From Hyphomicrobiales bacterium (lineage in GTDB: Bacteria; Pseudomonadota; Alphaproteobacteria; Rhizobiales; Aestuariivirgaceae): a DNA stretch of 5,669 nucleotides. Below are positions 1 to 4,502 of the stretch, piece by piece. The stretch covers positions 1 through 5,669 of the forward strand of contig JALVRJ010000140.1 in the NCBI GenBank assembly GCA_027031305.1, read 5' to 3'. How positions within the stretch are numbered: position 1 is the stretch's first letter; every line of letters starts with the position of its first letter. The notes below the pieces were generated by a model. The model searched no databases and was not told the origin of the DNA. It worked only from the letters and a program-made list of their open reading frames with translations. Made by a program: the position numbers and the translations under genes.

Positions 1-203
1 GGCGGAAGGCGGACGCATCCTGGTGAAGGCGGGCGGCAACGAGAAAGTGGTGGACAAGGTGCTGGTGGCGCTCGCCCGTCTCGATGCCGGCGGCGGCCAG
101 GTTCAGCCCGTCGAGATTCGGCTTGCGGCCGAGCGCCACCAGCACCTTGTCCACCACTTTCTCGTTGCCGCCCGCCTTCACCAGGATGCGTCCGCCTTCC
201 GCC
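1..203. repeat. Perfect 74-bp inverted repeat with 55-nt spacer (probable fold-back chimera)
   Basis: Bases 1-74 are the exact reverse complement of bases 130-203, and pairing stops at 75/129. The right arm and the spacer read as continuous, normal reductase protein on the minus strand (ILVKAGGNEK, then LGRKPNLDGL). The right arm is therefore native and the left arm is the copy. A perfect hairpin this long inside a conserved enzyme gene, abutting base 1 of the window, is what amplification or assembly fold-back chimeras at contig ends look like. A real inverted duplication is the alternative. Confidence 0.95.
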
Positions 204-922
204 TCTTCCAGCTCCGCCGGCGCGCCCAGCCAGAGGGGAAATTCCTCGCGGAAAACGCTCGTGGCCGGAAAGCTGACGCCATCGTCGGTCAGCCCGCCGA
301 CGGTATCGGCCATGTCGACACCGACGATGTCGATGCCGAGGCGGGAAAGAGCCTGGCCCATCTCAAGACCGATGACGCCCATGCCGATGATGGCCATGGT
401 CGCGGGCAGGTCTTGCTGTTCGAACAGGGTTTCGGTGGTGAGGATCTTCTCGCCGAATTTCTCCACCCACGCGGCGGGCACCACGGGCTTCGAGCCGGTG
501 GCAATGACGAAGGCCTTCGCCTCCACGCGTTCGCCGTTCACCTCCACCGCGTCGGGCGCGACGAAGCGCGCCGCGCCACGCACGAGCTTGCCGCGCTTTT
601 CCAGCTGTTCGGCCTTGCCCGCCGGGCCGGAGGCGAAGCCGTCGCGCATCTTGCGCACGTGGGCCAGCACGGCAGGGATGTCGGCCATCACGCCCTCGCC
701 GCCGGAAATGCCTTCCTTCGCGAAGCCATGGCGCGCGTGCCAGAGATCGTCGGCGGCCTGGATGAGCACCTTCGAGGGCATACAACCCACCCGCGCACAG
801 GTGGTGCCCAGCGGCCCCGGATCGATGACGAGAAAGTCCCTGGCCCTGCGTGCCACCTGTCCGGTGGCGTAAAGCCCCGCCGAACCGGCGCCCAGAATGC
901 ACACGTCCACTTCGCGCGTCAT
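1..922 (-). CDS. lpd: Dihydrolipoyl dehydrogenase-like flavoprotein disulfide reductase, 3' end missing and scrambled
   Basis: This is a class I pyridine nucleotide-disulfide oxidoreductase. The family uses FAD, an active-site disulfide and NAD(P)H to reduce dihydrolipoyl or related disulfides in the cytoplasm. The start is ATG at 922-920 with an AAGGGGAG ribosome site at 940-933, 10 nt away. The sequence shows an FAD-binding GAGSAG at residues 11-16, the redox pair Cys42/Cys47 in TTCARVGCMPSK, ATGSKP at 141-146, a second Rossmann motif GMGVIG at 180-185 with Asp203 ending the next strand (suggesting NAD rather than NADP), and LGRKPN at 264-269. The CARVGCMPSK form is typical of a dihydrolipoyl dehydrogenase branch whose physiological substrate is often unclear. 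No 2-oxoacid dehydrogenase genes are nearby. Native sequence ends at about residue 282 of the usual 450-480. Bases 74 to 1 are a reversed copy of 130-203, so the frame stays open there but encodes nonsense. The dimerisation domain with the catalytic His-Glu pair is missing. A glutathione- or mercuric-reductase-like role is possible but less likely. Confidence 0.85.
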   Translation of the reverse strand, partial: MTREVDVCILGAGSAGLYATGQVARRARDFLVIDPGPLGTTCARVGCMPSKVLIQAADDLWHARHGFAKEGISGGEGVMADIPAVLAHVRKMRDGFASGPAGKAEQLEKRGKLVRGAARFVAPDAVEVNGERVEAKAFVIATGSKPVVPAAWVEKFGEKILTTETLFEQQDLPATMAIIGMGVIGLEMGQALSRLGIDIVGVDMADTVGGLTDDGVSFPATSVFREEFPLWLGAPAELEEAEGGRILVKAGGNEKVVDKVLVALGRKPNLDGLNLAAAGIETGERHQHLVHHFLVAARLHQDASAFR

Positions 923-1078
923 GGTTGGTCCACTCCCCTTGTTGGATGGATTTCGGCTGGACAAGGCGTTCCCGCGTGGCGAATTTCACCGCCCGCGCTG
1001 GACATGCGCGCTCGCCACCCTATATGAAGTCGGCAGAAGCTATATCACATTCGATCCTCTGGCGGGAGATTACTAGAA
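923..1078. promoter_or_regulatory. Divergent intergenic region between the reductase gene and trxC
   Basis: This 156-bp gap must hold the promoters of both divergent genes. It is more AT-rich around 1020-1078 than the flanking coding DNA and carries two CTATAT copies (1020-1025 and 1040-1045). The ribosome sites are AAGGGGAG at 940-933 for the minus-strand gene and GGGAG at 1064-1068 for trxC. I could not identify a regulator site such as an OxyR box with any confidence. Confidence 0.6.
999..1026 (+). promoter_or_regulatory. Possible sigma70-type promoter for trxC
   Basis: TGGACA at 999-1004 matches the -35 consensus at 5 of 6 bases. TATATG at 1021-1026 matches the -10 consensus at 4 of 6, with a 16-bp spacer. 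Transcription would start near 1033 and leave a leader of about 46 nt before the trxC ATG. The call rests only on consensus resemblance and could be chance. Confidence 0.3.
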
Positions 1079-1516
1079 ATGAGCGCGGATGCCATCCAGA
1101 TCGTGTGCGCCGCCTGTGGCGCGGTGAACCGCATTCCGGCCGACAAGCCGGCCGAGCAGGCCAAGTGCGGGCGCTGTGGCGCGAAGCTGTTCACCGGCCA
1201 CCCGGTGGAGCTGAACGACGCCATTTTCCCCAAGTTCATCCAGAAGACCACCATCCCGGTGGTGGTCGATTTCTGGGCCGAATGGTGCGGTCCGTGCAAG
1301 ATGATGGCCCCGGAGTTCGCCAAGGCGGCGAAGCAGCTGGAGCCGAGGGCCAAGTTCGCCAAGGTCGACACCGAGCGCAACCAGATGACGGCCATGCAGT
1401 TCGGCATCCGCTCCATCCCCACCCTCATGATCTTCCGCCAGGGCAAGGTGCTCGCGCAGCAGGCGGGCGCCATGCCGGCGGCGCAGATCGTGCAATGGGT
1501 GCAGGCGCACCTGTAG
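1079..1516 (+). CDS. trxC: Thioredoxin 2 (zinc-ribbon thioredoxin)
   Basis: A cytoplasmic protein-disulfide reductase of 145 aa, the usual TrxC length. The N-terminal zinc ribbon has four cysteines as two CxxC pairs, Cys10/Cys13 and Cys30/Cys33. These bind zinc in this family and distinguish TrxC from TrxA. The thioredoxin fold follows from about residue 43, with the WCGPCK active site (Cys70/Cys73) after VVDFWAE and the cis-proline in SIPT (Pro114). All catalytic and zinc-binding residues are present. The start is ATG at 1079 with GGGAG at 1064-1068, 10 nt upstream. It is the first of four plus-strand genes, 73 nt before cnoX, and is transcribed away from the disulfide reductase gene. In several bacteria trxC responds to oxidative stress, but no OxyR site could be recognised here. 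Confidence 0.95.
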   Translation: MSADAIQIVCAACGAVNRIPADKPAEQAKCGRCGAKLFTGHPVELNDAIFPKFIQKTTIPVVVDFWAEWCGPCKMMAPEFAKAAKQLEPRAKFAKVDTERNQMTAMQFGIRSIPTLMIFRQGKVLAQQAGAMPAAQIVQWVQAHL

Positions 1517-1589
1517 GCCAAGGCGAGGCTGGCGCCGTGCGCGGGCGCGCAGGTAAAACGGGTTTCAATCACGGAGATTTCTCGGGATC

Positions 1590-2603
1590 ATGAGTGGCAA
1601 GGACAACAGCAGGGACAGGGACTGGATGAGCGGCCAGGCAAGCTTTTCCATGGGCGGATCCATGGGGGCCGGTGGCAGCGGGCAGGCCGGCGCCGCGGCC
1701 GGCGGCGCCGATGGCGGCAAGCCGCCGGCGGGAGCCGTGATCAAGGACTCCGATACCCAGCATTTCATCGAAGACGTGATCGAGGCCTCGCGCGAGGTGC
1801 CGGTGCTGGTCGACTTCTGGGCCAGCTGGTGCGGCCCGTGCAAGCAGCTAGGCCCGGTGCTGGAGAAGGTCGTTCAGAGCTACGGCGGCAAGGTGCGCCT
1901 GGTGAAGATCGACATCGACCAGAACCAGGCCCTGGCGCAGCAGTTGCGCATCCAGTCGGTGCCCACGGTCTATGCCTTCGTCAACGGCCAGCCGGTGGAC
2001 GCCTTCGCCGGCGCATTGCCGGAAAGCCAGATTCGCGCCTTCATCGACAAGGTGATCAAGCTGGGTGGCCCTGGCGCGGCGGCCGAAGAGCTGCTGAAAA
2101 TGGCCGAGGAAGCCGCGCAGCAGAAGAACTGGGAAGAGGCGCTCGCCCTCGCCGCGCAGGCGGTGCAGATGGATCCGCAGAACGCGAAGGCCATCGCCAC
2201 GCTCGTCCGCGCGCAGGTGAACATGGGCGATGTCGCGGGCGCGAAGGCGGTGCTGGAACAGATTTCGGATGAATTGAAGAACAGCGACGAGGTGAAGGCC
2301 GCCATGACGGCGCTGAAACTGGCCGAAACGCCGGTGGACGAGGGCGAGATTGCCGAATTGCGCCAGAAGGTGCAGGCCGATCCCGACGACTTGCAGGCGC
2401 GCTTCGAGCTGGCCGAGAAGCTCAACGCGGCCGGCCGGCGCGAGGAGGCGCTGCAACAGCTGCTGGCCATCATCGAACGCGACGCGGCGTGGAACGACGG
2501 GGCGGCGCGCAAGAAGCTGCTGGAGTTCTTCGAGGCCTGGGGGCCGAACGATCCTCTCACCATCGAGGGACGGCGCAAGCTCTCTGCCATCCTGTTCGCC
2601 TGA
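1590..2603 (+). CDS. cnoX: Thioredoxin-TPR co-chaperone (chaperedoxin, CnoX/YbbN family)
   Basis: A 337-aa protein made of a low-complexity Gly/Ala-rich N-terminus (about 1-50), a thioredoxin domain (about 52-157) and a helical TPR-like C-terminal half (about 163-337). The thioredoxin domain has [11 protein letters not shown] with Cys81/Cys84 and the cis-proline in SVPT (Pro125). CnoX proteins hold unfolding proteins during oxidative (HOCl) stress, protect their cysteines and pass them to GroEL/DnaK. E. coli CnoX has lost the first active-site cysteine, whereas this one keeps the complete CGPC and should be an active oxidoreductase. The C-terminus has paired helices such as [19 protein letters not shown] at about 274-292 and ends in the [18 protein letters not shown] region typical of the family. 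The annotated ATG has only a distant GGAG (1573-1576, 13 nt). Met13 at 1626 follows AGGGA at 1611-1615 and is an alternative start. The gene lies just downstream of trxC and 44 nt before the next gene. Confidence 0.93.
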   Translation: MSGKDNSRDRDWMSGQASFSMGGSMGAGGSGQAGAAAGGADGGKPPAGAVIKDSDTQHFIEDVIEASREVPVLVDFWASWCGPCKQLGPVLEKVVQSYGGKVRLVKIDIDQNQALAQQLRIQSVPTVYAFVNGQPVDAFAGALPESQIRAFIDKVIKLGGPGAAAEELLKMAEEAAQQKNWEEALALAAQAVQMDPQNAKAIATLVRAQVNMGDVAGAKAVLEQISDELKNSDEVKAAMTALKLAETPVDEGEIAELRQKVQADPDDLQARFELAEKLNAAGRREEALQQLLAIIERDAAWNDGAARKKLLEFFEAWGPNDPLTIEGRRKLSAILFA

Positions 2604-2632
2604 GCGCGGCCGTGGCGCGAATACGGAATCGC

Positions 2633-2640
2633 AAGGAGGA
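2633..2640 (+). promoter_or_regulatory. Strong ribosome binding site fixing the start of the Trm112-family gene
   Basis: AAGGAGGA sits about 7-8 nt before ATG 2648, a near-perfect Shine-Dalgarno. It fixes the start of the short 69-aa gene and rules out longer in-frame readings beginning inside cnoX. Confidence 0.8.
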
Positions 2641-2647
2641 TGTCGCC

Positions 2648-2857
2648 ATGAACACGGCGAGAGACACCAATCGACCGGATGCGAAGCTGCTCGAGCTGCT
2701 GGTATGCCCGAAGACGCGCACGCCGCTGGAATACGACGCCGAGAAGGGCGAGCTGATTTCCCGCGCCGCGAAACTGGCCTATCCGATTGTCGACGGCATT
2801 CCCATCATGCTGGTAGAAGAGGCGCGGGAGCTTGCGGAGGAAGAGCTGGGGGCATGA
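2648..2857 (+). CDS. Trm112 family protein (UPF0434/YcaR type)
   Basis: A small 69-aa protein. The core reads [17 protein letters not shown], then [21 protein letters not shown], which is the bacterial Trm112/UPF0434 pattern. That pattern is a short beta-rich fold with one CP motif (Cys20) and a conserved YPI-DGIP segment. Eukaryotic and archaeal Trm112 activates methyltransferases. The role of the bacterial short forms is not settled, so only the family can be named. The full set of zinc-finger cysteines is absent, as is normal for short bacterial members. The protein ends in an acidic tail ([13 protein letters not shown]). It lies 44 nt after cnoX and 53 nt before the DUF971 gene in the same direction, consistent with co-transcription. 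Confidence 0.88.
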   Translation: MNTARDTNRPDAKLLELLVCPKTRTPLEYDAEKGELISRAAKLAYPIVDGIPIMLVEEARELAEEELGA

Positions 2858-2910
2858 GACCCCGGGCGTCCCTTCGGCGGCGAGATAATTTCAACGGGAG
2901 AGCCTGAGCG

Positions 2911-3297
2911 ATGAGCGCGGATGTGAAGGACCTGGAAGCCTGGCCGGAGGAGATCCGGCTTTCCGATGAGGGACGCACACTGACGGTGAAGTTCGACAAC
3001 GGCGAGGAATTCACCTACAGCGCCGAGTTCCTGCGCGTGACCAGCCCCTCTGCGGAAGTGCAGGGGCATCACCCCTCGCAGCGCAAGACCGTGCCCGGCA
3101 AGCGGCACGTGAAAATCACCAAGATCGAGCCTGCGGGCAATTACGCCGTGCGTCTGTTCTTCGACGATGGACACGACACCGGCATCTTCACCTGGGACTA
3201 TTTCCTGGAGGTCGGCCGCAACATGGAGCGGCTGTGGGACGATTACCTGGAGCGGCTGAAGCGCGAAGGCCTTTCGCGCGACCCCATGGCCCCGTGA
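2911..3297 (+). CDS. DUF971 domain protein (gamma-butyrobetaine hydroxylase-like N-terminal domain)
   Basis: A 128-aa single-domain protein. It has the features of DUF971: an N-terminal W-PEEIRLSDEGRTLTVKFDNGE strand pair, the LRV-SPSAEVQGH segment, a KITKIEPAGNYAVRLFFDDGHDTGIF core and the aromatic WDYFLEVG near the end. In eukaryotic gamma-butyrobetaine hydroxylases this domain precedes the catalytic dioxygenase domain. Here it stands alone, as usual in bacteria, with no Fe(II)/2-oxoglutarate catalytic domain. The stand-alone function is unknown to me; a binding or iron-sulfur-related role is only conjecture. The start is ATG 2911 with GGGAG at 2896-2900. It is the last gene of the plus-strand run. 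A 7-bp GC-rich hairpin (3261-3267/3273-3279) overlaps its C-terminal codons, and a pyrimidine-rich tract follows the stop. Confidence 0.9.
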   Translation: MSADVKDLEAWPEEIRLSDEGRTLTVKFDNGEEFTYSAEFLRVTSPSAEVQGHHPSQRKTVPGKRHVKITKIEPAGNYAVRLFFDDGHDTGIFTWDYFLEVGRNMERLWDDYLERLKREGLSRDPMAP

Positions 3298-3333
3298 ATT
3301 TTCTCTTTCCTTTCTCGGCATCCAGGATCACCT

Positions 3334-3363
3334 GGCGCCAATGGCCAGGCCGCCGTTGGCGCC
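3334..3363 (+). terminator. Possible terminator hairpin after the DUF971 gene
   Basis: GGCGCCAA (3334-3341) and TTGGCGCC (3356-3363) form a perfect 8-bp stem with a 14-nt loop. A competing 6-bp stem, CCTGGC/GCCAGG (3331-3336/3344-3349), overlaps it. No real T-run follows, so intrinsic termination is uncertain. Confidence 0.3.
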
Positions 3364-3423
3364 TTGGCGTTTCCGGACGCCCGCTTCATGCCCACTCTTC
3401 TGCCGGCTGACCGCCGCAACCAC

Positions 3424-3438
3424 CCGGGCCCTGCCCGG
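3424..3438 (+). terminator. Possible second terminator hairpin in the convergent gap
   Basis: CCGGGC (3424-3429) and GCCCGG (3433-3438) form a tight 6-bp GC stem with a 3-nt loop, followed by TCCTTGTTC. This is the closest thing in the gap to a GC stem with a T-rich tail for plus-strand transcripts, but the tail is interrupted. Confidence 0.3.
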
Positions 3439-3510
3439 TCCTTGTTCGTCACAATTCGGGGGCGGAACGGAGAATGCGGGGTGGTGGGTGGTTCCTCGTG
3501 CATTCCGGCA

Positions 3511-4260
3511 TCAGAATCGTTCGCCGGCATAGACGCCCCAGAGCTGCTGTTGCGGCAGCCAGCCGCGCACGTCGGCCACCCGCACCTGACACCATTGACC
3601 ATCACAGGTGAGCGGCCAGGCGATGACGCCGCTCCTGACCAGCGCCCGCACGGGCGCGTCCTCGGCTGGTCGTTGGCGCAAGGGTAATGCATTGCCCCTG
3701 TTCCACGGAGCGACGAGGGCGCTGCGTCGATCATCGAGAACGGATGCGTGCAGCCAGCCCTCCTCTCCCTCATGGTCGCGCACGCGCCACCACGCACCGG
3801 CTTCGGCCGTCACTTCCAGCGGCACGCCCTTCAGCCGCAGGATCCAGGCCACGGGATAGTCCGGCGACGGCCCCACCCGCAATTGCACACCCTCCCGCGC
3901 AAGGGACACGAAGCGCGGCAGCAGCTTGCCGCTCGGGGCGCGCATGAAGCCTTTCGGAATGGTGGTCATGCCGGCCTTGGCGGCGATGGGCGTCAGGCGG
4001 GCCCCGTTGGAAATCTGTCGCTGGTCTTGCACCCCCAGGGAAGCCGTGGCGCTACCATCGGGCGCCAACGAGGCGAGGGAAGGCCGCTTGCCATCCCGCA
4101 TGTCATCCCCGCCCTGCACGAGTAGCCAGACGGCGAGCACGGCGGAGGCGGCGAGCAACAGGGCGAACACGCGCCAGTGCCGCAGCCACGCATTCCTGGA
4201 AGCCTTCCCGGCGCGAGAGGTCGCCCGCCTCCCATACTGCCCGTTCATTGTCATTCCCAT
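3511..4260 (-). CDS. Membrane-anchored protein with two bacterial SH3-like domains
   Basis: A 249-aa protein. A basic N-terminus of about 28 residues precedes one hydrophobic segment, VFALLLAASAVLAVWLLVQ (about residues 31-49), with no clear cleavage site. This suggests a signal anchor with the rest in the periplasm. A linker follows, then two SH3-like repeats. The first (about 116-182) has LPRFVSLAREGVQLRVGPS, a WWRVRDHEGEEGWLH core and the conserved Trp-Leu. The second (about 186-249) has LPLRQRPAEDAPVRALV and GWLPQQQLWGVY, with Cys219/Cys224 close together. Bacterial SH3 domains of this type often bind peptidoglycan or cell-envelope partners; a specific role is not evident. The start at 4260 was chosen because GGAG (4273-4270) lies 9 nt upstream and a promoter-like pair just before it. 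The frame stays open to 4422, but that extension lacks a ribosome site and would cover the CtrA-type box. No gene follows in the same direction within the window. Confidence 0.8.
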   Translation of the reverse strand: MGMTMNGQYGRRATSRAGKASRNAWLRHWRVFALLLAASAVLAVWLLVQGGDDMRDGKRPSLASLAPDGSATASLGVQDQRQISNGARLTPIAAKAGMTTIPKGFMRAPSGKLLPRFVSLAREGVQLRVGPSPDYPVAWILRLKGVPLEVTAEAGAWWRVRDHEGEEGWLHASVLDDRRSALVAPWNRGNALPLRQRPAEDAPVRALVRSGVIAWPLTCDGQWCQVRVADVRGWLPQQQLWGVYAGERF

Positions 4261-4269
4261 CCCGATGAT

Positions 4270-4273
4270 CTCC
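4270..4273 (-). promoter_or_regulatory. Ribosome binding site deciding the SH3 gene start
   Basis: GGAG on the minus strand lies 9 nt before ATG 4260-4258. The other upstream in-frame ATGs (4287 and 4284) follow CCCCTT and have no Shine-Dalgarno. ATGs at 4254 and 4248 are later alternatives that would change only two to four residues. Confidence 0.55.
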
Positions 4274-4282
4274 GTCGCCAGC

Positions 4283-4311
4283 ATCATAAGGGGCAATGGC
4301 AACAAAGTGAA
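4283..4311 (-). promoter_or_regulatory. Sigma70-like promoter for the SH3 gene
   Basis: On the minus strand, TTCACT (4311-4306; 4 of 6 to the -35 consensus) and TATGAT (4288-4283; 5 of 6 to the -10 consensus) are separated by exactly 17 bp. Transcription would begin near 4276, giving a leader of about 16 nt that contains the GGAG site. The agreement of promoter, ribosome site and ATG 4260 strengthens the start choice. Consensus match only. Confidence 0.45.
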
Positions 4312-4341
4312 CGGGATATGGCGGAAATGCGATGACGACGG

Positions 4342-4365
4342 CGCGCGACGCATGTGCGCCGCGCG
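4342..4365. repeat. GC-rich imperfect palindrome in the divergent regulatory region
   Basis: Arms 4342-4352 and 4355-4365 pair over 11 positions with a single mismatch (4348/4359) around a central TG. It lies between the SH3-gene promoter and the CtrA-type box. It could be an operator for a dimeric repressor, or a by-product of CG-rich sequence. Confidence 0.45.
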
Positions 4366-4403
4366 TCTCCGCGCCGTTCGGCGTGTCTGGATGACATGGA
4401 CGC

Positions 4404-4422
4404 TTAACACGGCCTTAACCAT
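4404..4422 (+). promoter_or_regulatory. CtrA-type binding site
   Basis: TTAA at 4404-4407 and TTAA at 4415-4418 are separated by exactly 7 nt, the classical full CtrA box (TTAA-N7-TTAAC). The downstream half-site extends to TTAACCAT (4415-4422), the other known CtrA motif form. TTAA is rare in such GC-rich DNA and I noticed no other copy in the window. The box is 81 bp upstream of the sigma-54 regulator ATG and about 144 bp upstream of the SH3 ATG. The regulator is the more likely target, although no convincing -10 could be placed. CtrA itself is not encoded here. Confidence 0.7.
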
Positions 4423-4502
4423 GCTGTGCCACCTTGAGCATCGAAGGCGGCCCCGGGGTCCTGCCGCGTCATCATGAAAAACACTACAACAACGGAAGTG
4501 GC

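Larger units (their letters stand above)
3298..3510. other. Convergent intergenic region
   Basis: This 213-bp non-coding gap lies between the ends of the DUF971 and SH3 genes. It starts with a T/C-rich tract (3299-3317), contains two short GC-rich hairpins listed separately, and has no ORF resembling a protein. Convergent transcription would require termination here, but no textbook GC-stem plus T-run is present on either strand. Confidence 0.6.

Noticed and set aside
23..1027. Long plus-strand ORF (334 codons) opposite the reductase gene
   Set aside because: It is an antisense shadow. The minus strand encodes a clear reductase with FAD, disulfide and NAD motifs, and the ORF's start lies inside the fold-back copy. 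The translation is His/Arg/Ala-rich and resembles no family.
1020..1045. Two CTATAT copies as a regulator-binding direct repeat
   Set aside because: The unit is only 6 bp, in an AT-enriched promoter region where -10-like words are expected. The 20-bp spacing matches no site I know.
1538..1551. Small hairpin TGCGC/GCGCA in the trxC-cnoX gap as a terminator
   Set aside because: The stem is only 5 bp with no T-run after it. Such short GC repeats are common in DNA of this composition.
2489..2857. Longer form of the Trm112-family protein starting inside cnoX
   Set aside because: The extra N-terminal residues overlap cnoX and match nothing in the family. The strong AAGGAGGA site directly precedes ATG 2648.
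4417..4431. Minus-strand TGGCAC resembling the -24 element of a sigma-54 promoter for the SH3 gene
   Set aside because: The required GC at -12 is missing (TGGTT instead of TTGCA at that spacing). It also overlaps the CtrA-type box and lies more than 150 bp from the start codon.
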